In this document: positions 34,723 through 44,388 of the stretch, one piece after another
Numbering within the stretch: the first letter of the stretch is position 1
Layout of the letters: each line of letters begins with the position of its first letter
NCBI GenBank assembly: GCA_000024525.1
Contig: CP001769.1
Location: 868,001-932,000 of the forward strand
DNA length: 64,000 bases
From: Spirosoma linguale DSM 74
GTDB taxonomy: Bacteria; Bacteroidota; Bacteroidia; Cytophagales; Spirosomataceae
Reading direction: 5' to 3'
Notes under the pieces: generated by a model
Seen by the model: only the letters and a program-made list of their open reading frames with translations
What the model was told of the DNA's origin: nothing
Database searches by the model: none
Program-made: the position numbers and the translations under genes

Positions 34723-37700
34723 TTAGTAGTTGATCTTGATCGAAAACAAGAGCGATTTGGTGTTCGGGTTGGTGAACCAGTCCTGCCCACGTGACAAGCT
34801 GGGGCCGGTAATGCTGACTTCGGGATCGGTTCCCCGGTAGTTGGTCCATAGCAGAACGTTCCGGCCAGTCAGCGAAAAATCAACGGAAGACAGGTGAGTG
34901 ATCCGACGGAAACCAGGACTGCGCAGGTTATAGGTGAGCGTTACTTCGCGCAAACGGGTCGAACCGCCATCTTCTACAAATTGCTTGGTCGAAGCCGAGC
35001 TGAACGACGTGCCGGGTCCCTGATACCAGGCTTGGGTGAGGGCTACCGGCCCGGCGCCGAAGTCGGTAATGTTGCCCTGAAACTTCGTGCCGGCAGCAAT
35101 CGTCTTGCCGTTATAATCTTTTATGCCACCGGCTGGGGCTACGGATGTATTGCCCACATCGCCATGTGTACCGATCAGGTAAAGGGCTCCCCGCGTACCG
35201 TTGTAGAAATCATTGCCGTATACTTTATCGAACAACACATACAGCGATAGATTTTTGTAGGAGAAAGTACTCCCCAGACCACCCCGCCATTTGGGGTTTG
35301 GGTTGCCAACAATTTCGTTGCTGGTGCCGCCCTGTGGAAAACCGTTCGCATCCAAAATGTACTTGCCCGACTCATCTTTCAAAAAGTCAGTGCCATAGAA
35401 CACCCCGAAAGGCTGACCGGCAATCAGCGACTGCCCGGCATAACTGTTGGGAAGTGTGTAAGCTGTAGCGCCAGCCAGCGATAATACTTTGTTGCGGTTC
35501 TCGGAGAAGTTGGCCGACAGGTTCCACTTAAAGTCCCCTTTCTGCACCACATCAGCACTGGCATCGAGTTCTATGCCTTTGTTCGACAACTGGGCTGCGT
35601 TGATGTTACGGACCGTGTAGCCGGTTTCGTACGGCACAGGCAACGACAAAATTACGTCGTTCGTTTGGTTGTTGTAGTAGGTGGCAGAAAAGGTGAACCG
35701 GTTGTTCAGGAAGCGCAGGTCTACCCCGACTTCGCTTTCAGTTTTACGCTCCGGTCTCAGGAAGTCGTTGCCTGCTGTTGTACTGCGCACATAACCACCA
35801 CCATATAACGAACTGGCCGATGAAAGACCGTTTGCGTAACTGTCGCCGAAAGTGGCTGGCGTAAAGGTGGTAAAGTTCTGATACGGTTGGGGCTGAATAC
35901 CCACCTGTCCCCAGGTAAGGCGAAGTTTACCGAAACTCAGAACCGAGCTGTTTTCCAGACCTTTCAGCTTACTGAACTGCCAGGCCAGAGCCGCCGATGG
36001 AAAAAAGAAGCTGCTGTTCGTTTTAGCGCCGAATGTCGAAGCACTTTCACTTCGGCCGGTTAGGGTGAGGAACAGCATATTATAGGCCTGTACTTCAGCC
36101 TGGCCGTAATAGGCGTATGTTCGAATGAGCTGGTTGTAGTTGTTGGCCGATAGGTTTGAGTTCAGCGCATTGGTCAGAATATCGGGGGCTGTTGGTACGA
36201 TCAGACTGGTGATCTGGTCTGATAAAGTAGCCAGTCGGCGGCTATTGTAGTTCACACCAACCAGCACAGACCCGCTGAAGTTATTGCTGAATGTCTTGTT
36301 GGCATTGGCAAATACGTCGGTGTTGAATTGCTTCTCCGTTATCCAGTTTTTCGACAAAAGACCCGTCAGAAACGACGCAGAATTTCGGGCAAACCGTTCC
36401 AGACGGGTATCCGTGTAATTATCAATCCCGGTGCGGCCCGTAATGGACAGCCAGGATTTTGGCGTAATGTTCAACTCGACATTACCCGTGATCCGGTCGA
36501 CATCGCTGGTATTTTTATTGTTGTTGATATTCCAGACCGGGTTGGAGTAAATGGTGTTCTGATCAATACCGAGCGGATTCCGGTACGAGACGTGGGCATC
36601 GTTAAATACCTGCCCCGACTCATCCGTGTAGGTGCCGGTATAATATTGGTTATTAAAATCAGAAGGAGTACGGGTACCACCTAGCAGAATACCATCGAGG
36701 TTATCACCCTGCTGAACCCGGGACGACGATACTTTTGTATACGAAGCTGATGCCGATGCCCGGAACCACTCCGTAAACTGGTTGCTGGCATTAAGCCGGG
36801 CCGTGTTGCGCTGGTAGTTGCTAAACGCTTTAATGATCCCGTCCTGACTTAAGTTCGAGTAACTAATGGCGATGTTAGACCGGGCATTGCCTCCGCTGAT
36901 ATTAACGGCATTGTCTGTGTAATGACCTGTCTGGAAAACATCGCTTGTGTGATCAAACGTATCTTTCGAGTTTTTGCCACCATGCGGGTTTGCAGCATTA
37001 CCAGAAGCAATAGCATACCGTTTGGTTCCATCCGGGAACGTAACAAAGCCCTGATAGCCTGCTGCGTTGGGGTCGGTGATGTAGGTGTCCTGCCCTCCCG
37101 ACCGCTCGGCAATCAGGTCGCCGTAGCTATACTTGTTACCCTGTCTGAAAAAGCCACCACTCCCTTGTCCGTACGTAGTTTGAAGGGGCGGCATTTTATT
37201 GACTTTGTCAAACGAAACCGTCGATTTGAACGAAATGTTGACTTTGCCTTTCGAGTCCTTTCCTTTCTTTGTCGTGATGATAATAACCCCGTTGGCGGCA
37301 CGGGTACCCCACAAAGCGGCTGCCGATGCCCCCTTCAGCACTTCCATGCTTTCAACATCTTCGGGGTTGATGTCGTTGATCCGGGATTGCTGAACGATAG
37401 AGTTGCCAGCGGCCGAGCCGTCATTAAAGTTTGAGTTACTGACCGGTATTCCATCGACAATGAAAAGTGGCTGGGCATTACCGTTGATGGTATTCTGGCC
37501 CCGAATCTGAATATAGGCTCCTGCGCCCGGGTCACCGCCACTCTTGGTAATAACAACGCCCGATGCCTTACCGCTTAAGCCGGATAACAGACCCGTTTCG
37601 CCAGACTGAGCTATGTTTTTTCCGCCAACTGTTGAAACGGATGACGCAAACTTATCACGTTCTTCTTTTACCCCCAGTGCAGTGATGATGACTTCGTTGA

Positions 37701-38007
37701 GCTGTTTTGTGTCGGTTTTCAATTGAACGTTAATTTGACTGCGCCCGCCAATTGCTTCTTCAACACTTTGCATACCTACGGCAGAAAAAACAAGAATTGT
37801 ACCGGTCTGCGGCACAGTCAAGGTATACTCACCTTTTGCGTCCGTTACGGTTCCTATAGATGTGCCTTTCACAACAATAGTAGCCCCGGCAAATCCGCCG
37901 ATCCCTTCATCAGCAGTGACCGTGCCGCTGACCTTCCGGCCTTGCGCCCATCCATTCGAAAAACTTGAGACTACCAGGAGCAGACTCATGAGTAATAATC
38001 TTATCAT
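34723..38007 (-). CDS. SusC/RagA-family TonB-linked outer-membrane transporter
   Basis: A 1094-residue TonB-dependent receptor. In order: signal peptide (cut near WAQG, residue 22), carboxypeptidase-regulatory-like domain (about 24-103, ATIVVKGTSIGTVTDAKGEY), plug domain (about 115-245, IQIRGQNTINGNAQPLFIVDGIPV, VLKGASAAALWGTRAANGVI) and a 22-strand barrel ending with aromatic LLFSIKINY. It imports a substrate bound by the SusD partner, using TonB energy. No sigma/anti-sigma pair is next to it. The 381-bp AT-rich region upstream probably holds the promoter. Confidence 0.95.
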   Translation of the reverse strand: MIRLLLMSLLLVVSSFSNGWAQGRKVSGTVTADEGIGGFAGATIVVKGTSIGTVTDAKGEYTLTVPQTGTILVFSAVGMQSVEEAIGGRSQINVQLKTDTKQLNEVIITALGVKEERDKFASSVSTVGGKNIAQSGETGLLSGLSGKASGVVITKSGGDPGAGAYIQIRGQNTINGNAQPLFIVDGIPVSNSNFNDGSAAGNSIVQQSRINDINPEDVESMEVLKGASAAALWGTRAANGVIIITTKKGKDSKGKVNISFKSTVSFDKVNKMPPLQTTYGQGSGGFFRQGNKYSYGDLIAERSGGQDTYITDPNAAGYQGFVTFPDGTKRYAIASGNAANPHGGKNSKDTFDHTSDVFQTGHYTDNAVNISGGNARSNIAISYSNLSQDGIIKAFSNYQRNTARLNASNQFTEWFRASASASYTKVSSSRVQQGDNLDGILLGGTRTPSDFNNQYYTGTYTDESGQVFNDAHVSYRNPLGIDQNTIYSNPVWNINNNKNTSDVDRITGNVELNITPKSWLSITGRTGIDNYTDTRLERFARNSASFLTGLLSKNWITEKQFNTDVFANANKTFSNNFSGSVLVGVNYNSRRLATLSDQITSLIVPTAPDILTNALNSNLSANNYNQLIRTYAYYGQAEVQAYNMLFLTLTGRSESASTFGAKTNSSFFFPSAALAWQFSKLKGLENSSVLSFGKLRLTWGQVGIQPQPYQNFTTFTPATFGDSYANGLSSASSLYGGGYVRSTTAGNDFLRPERKTESEVGVDLRFLNNRFTFSATYYNNQTNDVILSLPVPYETGYTVRNINAAQLSNKGIELDASADVVQKGDFKWNLSANFSENRNKVLSLAGATAYTLPNSYAGQSLIAGQPFGVFYGTDFLKDESGKYILDANGFPQGGTSNEIVGNPNPKWRGGLGSTFSYKNLSLYVLFDKVYGNDFYNGTRGALYLIGTHGDVGNTSVAPAGGIKDYNGKTIAAGTKFQGNITDFGAGPVALTQAWYQGPGTSFSSASTKQFVEDGGSTRLREVTLTYNLRSPGFRRITHLSSVDFSLTGRNVLLWTNYRGTDPEVSITGPSLSRGQDWFTNPNTKSLLFSIKINY

Positions 38008-38388
38008 AGCTTAGTTAAAGTTAGAAAGTAGTACAGAAAACTTACAGAATCCTATCTGGCTATGAACATACAGAATATAATTTTCTATTTTAAATTAAAA
38101 TTGGTATTATGTTTTATCTATACAATTAAAATAAGGATAAATTATATTTTAATTTCGTTTTAATCCAAAGATTCTATTTCTTTTGATCTCTCTGGGCATT
38201 ATGCTGTTTCTGAACGATATATCATGTATTTAGCAGGAAAAGGCGTACTGGCTTGCTGGCTGAAAAATCATTCTTGTTCGAGTTGATATATGGTATAACT
38301 ACTCAGATAAGCTTTCGAAAAAAAAGCACTCTCCGGCAGGGGAGCGGAGAGTGCTTTAGGAGGACTTACTTTACGACTTTACCAACTG
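38008..38388. other. 381-bp intergenic region upstream of susC
   Basis: Very AT-rich between about 38085 and 38165, as expected for the susC promoter, though no -7/-33 pair could be fixed. The far end holds the terminator of the amidohydrolase gene (38323-38357). No coding frame is supported. Confidence 0.6.
38323..38357 (-). terminator. Strong intrinsic terminator of the amidohydrolase gene
   Basis: A 13-bp perfect stem (38323-38335 with 38345-38357) and 9-nt loop; on the minus strand it is followed by an unbroken run of T. It lies just after the amidohydrolase stop at 38389. Confidence 0.85.
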
Positions 38389-41300
38389 TCAGGGGCGGGC
38401 GAGTAACTGATCAATCGGTATAACTTCGCCGTTTCGAATAACCTGCTCTACATTAAGCGCATCCTTTATATGAGTGAGTGGATCGCCGTCAACAATCACC
38501 AGATCGGCTAGCTTGCCCGGTTCAACCGATCCAAGATCTTTACTGACGCCCACCGTTTCGGCCGCCCATAAAGTAGCCGAACGCAAGGCCTGATAGGGTG
38601 TTAGCCCGGCGCTCACAAACGATTGAAGCTCGGTATGCAGGCTCATGCCGTAGGGTACGAAAGGACTGTCGGTGCCGGTTGTAACGTGGGCTCCGGCGTC
38701 AATAAGGGCTTTTACACCCTTTTGGAGATTGCCGAAGTTGCTCAGGTAACCCGGACTGAGTTTGGCGTACTGCGCTGAACCGGCTTGCAGGGCATTCGTA
38801 TACTCTTCCGAATAGAAGGTCTTATACTGCCGGTTTTCGAGTAAGCTGGGATCGTTGGTTGTTAGTACCGAAAAACCACCCTGAAGCGAAGCCGTAGGGG
38901 TAATGTTCATGCCCGATTTGGCCAGTAACTGAATTACATCCTGATAGCTGTGGTTCATGGCCGTAATCTTGGGCGAATAGCCCCGCCGACTGGTGCCGCC
39001 GATGTGTTCTACCGCATCGACATCATAACGCATGGCCGGGAAAATCTCATGGGAGGATACCGGTAATCCGTGGGCATGGGCAAAGGCTGTAATTCGCTGC
39101 TGTTTATCATCGGGCATCCGAACGTAAGTTTTGATCAGGTCATAGTCCAATTGTACGGCCCGGTTGAGTTCACGGTCAAGCTGCTCGTCGGAGTTGATGC
39201 TGGTGGCGGCACCGTAATAAATTCGGTTGCCATCGGTTAAGCCGCCGGTAAAGAATTGTCGGGGACCGGGTCGCACGCCACTTGCCCAGGATTCTTTTCG
39301 TTCGAGGGCATCGTACGGATCAGCGCCGGGCTCGCGGATGGAAGTGATGCCGAAGGACAACCACAACCGACCGATTTTTTCACCTACCATTGAGTGCTGA
39401 TGGGTGTGCATCTCGAACAAGCCGGGAATAACCGTTTTTGTTGAGGCATCGATTAATTTACCCGAACGACCAACCTGATGCGGGAGAATAGCCTTGATTC
39501 GGTGCCCGTCAATGATAATGTCGACGTTGTTGCGGTAGGTGTTGGCCGTCCCATCGAATAAGCGCCCGGCATGGACAACAACCGTTCCGGTAGGCTGGCT
39601 GATTGTCCAGGCTAGGTCCATCGGGTGGGTCTCAATGTGGCCGTCTGCCAGATAAACCTGTTTGAAAATGTCAGTTGCCAGAAATAGCAGGCTTTTCGAA
39701 TCGCTTGTCCAGGTAGGGGTCTCGGCCTGCTCGGTGGTTAACTGGCGTGGTGTACCAATCGGGGTGCCATCCGGTTTAACGTCGGTAATCCACAGCAGGC
39801 CATCAAGCACGTACGCCATTTTAGTGCCGTCCGGCGACCAAACAGGTCCATTCTGCCCCCTGGTAGCCAAGCTATGGTTGGGTGCGGGCGACACATAGCG
39901 GTCGTTTTTTCCGTCGAAGGAGAGGAGCAGCACCTCACTTACCCCTTCGCGGTAGCGCGACGAGTAGGGGTGAAGGGCCGACACCGCCAGGGTCTTTCCA
40001 TCCGGCGACCAGCTTGCCTGGCTCGGAACGAATAAGGATTCGTGCAGCTTTCTGGTTTTAGGAGCGGTCACGTCGGCCGTGTACGTGACATCGGCCACAT
40101 ACAGCGTACTGCGGCCCCAGGCGTTTCGCGGGTCGCTTTGATAAAAGGCGATCTTGCTGCCGTCTGGTGACCAGGTTGGGTAATGAAGGTCATCGGACAT
40201 ATCCGCCAGAAGCCGGTCCTGTCCGGTTTTTAAGTCACGAATCCAGACGTCCATGTTCCCGTTTCGGTCAGATACGTACGTTAGTTTACTACCATCCGGT
40301 GACCAGCCTGGTTCGACTTCCATGGCTTTCCCCTGCGTCAGGCGTTGAGGAACCTTGTTGCCTTTAGTCAACAGCCATAGATCACCCAGCGCGGCAAAGG
40401 CAATCTGTTTGCCATCGGGCGAAATGGATGTTCCTTTAATGCCTTTGACAAGCTGAGGTTTTTGGGTGTCGAAATCATAGGTTTTTCGTTTGTAGCTATT
40501 CCGGGGCAGCGTAATAACGACCTGAAACGGAATTACCTGCGCCGTTGTACTACCCAACCGACCCCGTTTCAACAAACCGTCGGCCGTGTACAGATAACTA
40601 TCCATCGAAAACCAGCTCGTTCGGAAAGGGAAAACGTCTTCTTTGGCCTCGGTTAGCATCCTGGCTTTACCATCGCTTACGGATACGCTTGTTAGTCCGC
40701 TCTGGGTATTGTTCAACAAATTATAGAACAACTGCGATCCATCGGGGTGCCACGATACACCAGCCAGCTTACTCATTGTGGGTGCCACGAGCTTTTCCGT
40801 ACCGCCCAACGGCAGGATGTAAACGCCGGGAGCATCCGTTCGATCAGAAATATACGCGATCTGCTTTCCATTCGGCGAGTAAGCGGGGTTAAACTCATTG
40901 CCGGAGCCGTTGGTCAGCTGGGTCAGTTTGCCATCGGCCAGATTAAGCTGCCAGATGTCGTAGTTACCACTTCTGTCCGAAGCAAAAACCAACTGTTTCC
41001 CATCCGGCGACCAGTGGGGTTCTCGATCATCATAAATGCCATTTGTTAGCTGCTGCGGTTTGCCGCCGGTTGCTGAAACTGTCCATATATGGTACCGTCC
41101 GTCCCAGAACGAATGGAACGCAATCCGCTGTCCGTCGGGTGACCAACTAGGCTGACGGCAATCGCCAAGCGGGTCGGTTAGTGGTTTGGCAACTCCGCCT
41201 GTTGCGGGTAAAAGCCAGATCGTTCCCTGCAAGTCAATGACAATCTGACGTTTATCGGGCGAAAGGTCGGCGGCCATGTTAGTCCCTTCCGTAACAGTCA

Positions 41301-41406
41301 CCCGGATAGAATCGGCCAGGTACGCACGCGAGGTATTCGGCCAGAGATTAATAAGGCAGAATTGTATGGTTGTAAGAAGGAAGAATAGCGAATGGATATT
41401 TTGCAT
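38389..41406 (-). CDS. Secreted TolB-type propeller fused to an amidohydrolase
   Basis: A 1005-residue exported protein with signal peptide (residues 1-29). Residues about 40-620 form WD40/PD40 (TolB-like) propeller repeats, each with W-S-P-D-G-(K/Q). Residues about 640-1000 are a metal-dependent amidohydrolase: VIPGLFEMHTHQHS (HxH metal site), KTYVRMP (Lys), SSHEIFP, EHIGGTSRR and TGTDSPFVPYG (catalytic Asp). Such fusions act on peptides or cyclic amides in the periplasm; substrate unknown. The closest domain relatives are prolidase-like and imidazolonepropionase-like enzymes. It is a single-gene unit with its own terminator. Confidence 0.88.
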   Translation of the reverse strand: MQNIHSLFFLLTTIQFCLINLWPNTSRAYLADSIRVTVTEGTNMAADLSPDKRQIVIDLQGTIWLLPATGGVAKPLTDPLGDCRQPSWSPDGQRIAFHSFWDGRYHIWTVSATGGKPQQLTNGIYDDREPHWSPDGKQLVFASDRSGNYDIWQLNLADGKLTQLTNGSGNEFNPAYSPNGKQIAYISDRTDAPGVYILPLGGTEKLVAPTMSKLAGVSWHPDGSQLFYNLLNNTQSGLTSVSVSDGKARMLTEAKEDVFPFRTSWFSMDSYLYTADGLLKRGRLGSTTAQVIPFQVVITLPRNSYKRKTYDFDTQKPQLVKGIKGTSISPDGKQIAFAALGDLWLLTKGNKVPQRLTQGKAMEVEPGWSPDGSKLTYVSDRNGNMDVWIRDLKTGQDRLLADMSDDLHYPTWSPDGSKIAFYQSDPRNAWGRSTLYVADVTYTADVTAPKTRKLHESLFVPSQASWSPDGKTLAVSALHPYSSRYREGVSEVLLLSFDGKNDRYVSPAPNHSLATRGQNGPVWSPDGTKMAYVLDGLLWITDVKPDGTPIGTPRQLTTEQAETPTWTSDSKSLLFLATDIFKQVYLADGHIETHPMDLAWTISQPTGTVVVHAGRLFDGTANTYRNNVDIIIDGHRIKAILPHQVGRSGKLIDASTKTVIPGLFEMHTHQHSMVGEKIGRLWLSFGITSIREPGADPYDALERKESWASGVRPGPRQFFTGGLTDGNRIYYGAATSINSDEQLDRELNRAVQLDYDLIKTYVRMPDDKQQRITAFAHAHGLPVSSHEIFPAMRYDVDAVEHIGGTSRRGYSPKITAMNHSYQDVIQLLAKSGMNITPTASLQGGFSVLTTNDPSLLENRQYKTFYSEEYTNALQAGSAQYAKLSPGYLSNFGNLQKGVKALIDAGAHVTTGTDSPFVPYGMSLHTELQSFVSAGLTPYQALRSATLWAAETVGVSKDLGSVEPGKLADLVIVDGDPLTHIKDALNVEQVIRNGEVIPIDQLLARP

Positions 41407-41598
41407 AATCTATCAGGGTCAGTACAGAAGTGATGAGCAAGCCAGTTTTTTTATGAACCTACACAGCCAACTGACTACTTCCAAGTATTGACCCTGTTTG
41501 TGCGTATACAAACGCGAAACTCCCAGAATAAACGAAAAAATCCTCAAAAAAAGTCAATCAATTTGACTCTCATCTGGTCGTAATGCACGGGCAAATTC

Positions 41599-41606
41599 TA
41601 TCTTTG
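41599..41606 (+). promoter_or_regulatory. Bacteroidota -7 element upstream of the pyrophosphatase gene
   Basis: TATCTTTG matches the TAnnTTTG -7 consensus exactly. It lies 35 bp before the ATG at 41641, so the leader would be about 28 nt. A well-spaced -33 TTG is not evident. Confidence 0.5.
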
Positions 41607-41640
41607 CGGGCAATCAACTCTTAAACTTCTACCTATTTCT

Positions 41641-44313
41641 ATGAATTACAGTGTTTATCTGGTCCCCATCCTTGGCATTATAGGCCTGCTGGTGATGTTT
41701 ACCAAATTTATGTGGGTTTCGAAGCAGGAAGCCGGAGACGCCAGGATGCAGGAAATTGCAGGCTATATTGCAGATGGAGCTATTGCTTTCCTAAAAGCCG
41801 AATGGCGTGTCTTAACGTACTTCGGCATCATCGTTGCCATTCTGCTTGCCTATATGGGTAGTCTGGTACCAAATTCAAGTGCTCTCATTGGTGGTTCCTT
41901 TCTGCTGGGTGCCTTTCTGTCGGCACTAGCCGGGTATATCGGTATGAATATCGCTACGAAAGCGAACGTTCGTACGGCGCATGCTGCTCGTACCAGCCTG
42001 ACAAAAGCTCTGGAAGTGTCCTTCACGGGTGGTTCAGTAATGGGTATTGGTGTCGCAGGTATTGCGGTGCTGGGACTGGGAAGCCTGTTTATTATTCTCT
42101 ATAAACTTTACGTTGAACCATCGGGCGATGTAAATGGTCTGCCGATGGAAAAAGCCCTCGAAGTGCTGGCTGGTTTCTCGCTCGGTGCCGAATCGATTGC
42201 CCTATTTGCACGCGTGGGTGGTGGTATCTATACGAAAGCTGCCGACGTGGGTGCTGACCTCGTTGGTAAGGTTGAAGCCGGTATTCCGGAGGACGACCCG
42301 CGTAACCCGGCAACCATTGCCGATAACGTAGGCGATAACGTGGGCGACGTTGCCGGTATGGGTGCTGACTTATTTGGTTCGTATGTGGCTACCATTCTGG
42401 CTACGATGGTACTGGGTCGTGAGATTACGATTCCAAATGACCCCATCATAGGTCATGCACCCATTGTACTGCCGATGGTGATTGCCGGTCTAGGTTTGAT
42501 CTTCTCCATCATTGCGACCTATCTGGTTCGTGTGAAAGATGATAACGGTAACGTACAGGCTGCTCTGAATCTGGGTAACTGGGCGTCGATTGCGATTACG
42601 CTGGTGGCATCTTATTTCCTTGTCAATGCTATGCTCCCGACAGGCACAATGGAAATCAGGGGTGTTGAATTTACACGTATGGATGTGTTTTATGCCATTG
42701 TAACGGGTCTGGTAGTAGGTGCTCTGATGAGTATCATCACCGAATATTACACCGCTATGGGTCGTCGGCCGGTAATGTCCATTATCCGGCAGTCGGCAAC
42801 GGGCGCGGCTACAAACATCATTGGCGGTCTGTCGGTTGGGATGGAGTCTACAGTGTTGCCAATTCTAGTGCTGGCTGCCGGTATTTATACGTCATATCAC
42901 TTTGCCGGTTTGTACGGGGTGGCTATTTCGGCCGCCGGTATGATGGCTACGACTGCCATGCAGTTAGCCATCGATGCCTTCGGTCCCATTGCCGATAATG
43001 CCGGTGGTATTGCCGAAATGAGTTATTTGCCCGAAGAGGTTCGTGGTCGTACCGACATTCTGGATGCCGTTGGGAACACGACAGCCGCGAGTGGTAAAGG
43101 ATTTGCCATTGCCTCGGCTGCGTTGACGGCGCTGGCGTTGTTTGCCGCTTTTGTAGGTATATCCGGTATCTCAGCCATCGATATTTACAAGGCCGACGTA
43201 CTGGCTGGCTTGTTTGTGGGCGGAATGATTCCATATATCTTCTCTTCGCTGGCTATTGCGGCCGTTGGTCGTGCCGCTATGGCCATGGTTGAGGAAGTGC
43301 GTCGCCAGTTCCGCGAGATTCCCGGCATCATGGAAGGAACCGGCAAGCCGGAGTACGAAAAATGTGTGGCAATCTCGACCCAGGCGTCAATCCGCGAAAT
43401 GGTATTGCCAGGTGCTATCGCACTGACCGTTCCGGTAATTGTCGGGTTTATTTTTGGCCCCGAAGTGCTTGGCGGTCTACTGGCCGGTGTTACGGTGTCT
43501 GGCGTGTTAATGGGTATTTTCATGAACAACGCCGGTGGGGCCTGGGACAACGCCAAGAAGTCGTTCGAAAAAGGGGTTCTGATCAATGGAGAAATGTTCT
43601 ACAAAAAGTCGGAGCCGCACAAAGCATCGGTTACGGGCGATACTGTAGGCGATCCGTTCAAAGATACATCCGGCCCATCCATGAATATCCTGATCAAACT
43701 GATGTCGATTGTGTCCCTGGTTATTGCCCCTTACATTGCGGTGAAGTCTACAACTGCCAGCGAAGGCAATCGGGAAGGAATTACGGCGCAGGGTGGCATG
43801 CATGGTGTTGATCTGGAGAAGTCTACCGCAGCCGAAAACGTAACCGTAACGGAAAATGTACTGAAATTCAAAAACGATAAGACCGGTGTCGACCTGAACT
43901 TGTCGGGCGTTGGTAAAATTGAAGAGCAGCTCATTGAGTTCATCAATTCCGATAAGGCGGTTGACAAAGAGACCTGGTTCGATTTTGACCGACTGACCTT
44001 TGAAACGGGTAAAGCAACCCTCAAGCCAGAGTCGCAGGTGCAATTAGGTAACGTAGCTCAGATTTTAAAAGCGTATCCGAATGTGAACGTTAAAGTTGGC
44101 GGTTATACGGACAATACCGGTAACGCCAATGCTAACCTGAAACTATCGGGCGAACGGGCTTCGTCGGTAGAGGCCGAACTTGAAAAGCTGGGTATCGATA
44201 AAAGCCGTCTGGAAGCTGAAGGCTACGGCCAGGAGCATCCGGTAGCATCGAACGATACCGAAGAAGGCCGGGCGCAGAATCGCCGGATTTCAATGCGGGT
44301 GACCAAGAAGTAA
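41641..44313 (+). CDS. hppA: Membrane-bound K+-dependent ion-pumping pyrophosphatase fused to an OmpA domain
   Basis: An 890-residue protein, about 130-200 longer than usual HppA. Residues 1-710 are the 16-helix pump: the PPi site reads [18 protein letters not shown] (from residue 206) and [24 protein letters not shown] (478-487) has Ala482 and Gly485, the pattern of K+-dependent enzymes, many of which move Na+. After the last helix (about 685-705) comes a linker and an OmpA peptidoglycan-binding domain (about 776-890). In that domain D824 and R839 are 15 residues apart, as in the diaminopimelate-binding pair of OmpA. Known pumps have a periplasmic C-terminus, so the domain is on the right side to grip the wall. 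Confidence 0.93.
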   Translation: MNYSVYLVPILGIIGLLVMFTKFMWVSKQEAGDARMQEIAGYIADGAIAFLKAEWRVLTYFGIIVAILLAYMGSLVPNSSALIGGSFLLGAFLSALAGYIGMNIATKANVRTAHAARTSLTKALEVSFTGGSVMGIGVAGIAVLGLGSLFIILYKLYVEPSGDVNGLPMEKALEVLAGFSLGAESIALFARVGGGIYTKAADVGADLVGKVEAGIPEDDPRNPATIADNVGDNVGDVAGMGADLFGSYVATILATMVLGREITIPNDPIIGHAPIVLPMVIAGLGLIFSIIATYLVRVKDDNGNVQAALNLGNWASIAITLVASYFLVNAMLPTGTMEIRGVEFTRMDVFYAIVTGLVVGALMSIITEYYTAMGRRPVMSIIRQSATGAATNIIGGLSVGMESTVLPILVLAAGIYTSYHFAGLYGVAISAAGMMATTAMQLAIDAFGPIADNAGGIAEMSYLPEEVRGRTDILDAVGNTTAASGKGFAIASAALTALALFAAFVGISGISAIDIYKADVLAGLFVGGMIPYIFSSLAIAAVGRAAMAMVEEVRRQFREIPGIMEGTGKPEYEKCVAISTQASIREMVLPGAIALTVPVIVGFIFGPEVLGGLLAGVTVSGVLMGIFMNNAGGAWDNAKKSFEKGVLINGEMFYKKSEPHKASVTGDTVGDPFKDTSGPSMNILIKLMSIVSLVIAPYIAVKSTTASEGNREGITAQGGMHGVDLEKSTAAENVTVTENVLKFKNDKTGVDLNLSGVGKIEEQLIEFINSDKAVDKETWFDFDRLTFETGKATLKPESQVQLGNVAQILKAYPNVNVKVGGYTDNTGNANANLKLSGERASSVEAELEKLGIDKSRLEAEGYGQEHPVASNDTEEGRAQNRRISMRVTKK

Positions 44314-44328
44314 TTTAACCATATTGTC

Positions 44329-44367
44329 AACAAAAAGGCCTGCTGAACTCCAGCAGGCCTTTTTGTT
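44329..44367. terminator. Bidirectional terminator between hppA and the adaptor gene
   Basis: A 17-bp perfect stem (44329-44345 with 44351-44367) and loop AACTC, flanked by A- and T-runs on both sides. It can end transcription of the two convergent genes. Confidence 0.88.
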
Positions 44368-44388
44368 ATGTCATGCTTACGCGCATTA

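Noticed and set aside
39790..41180. Regularly spaced near-identical short repeats (CCATCCGGCGACCAG and variants) resembling an array
   Set aside because: They encode the W-S-P-D-G motif of successive TolB-type propeller blades; spacing follows the protein repeat, so this is not a CRISPR array.
43507..44043. 178-codon frame on - opposite the end of the pyrophosphatase-OmpA gene
   Set aside because: Shadow frame; the + strand has an uninterrupted, motif-rich protein here.
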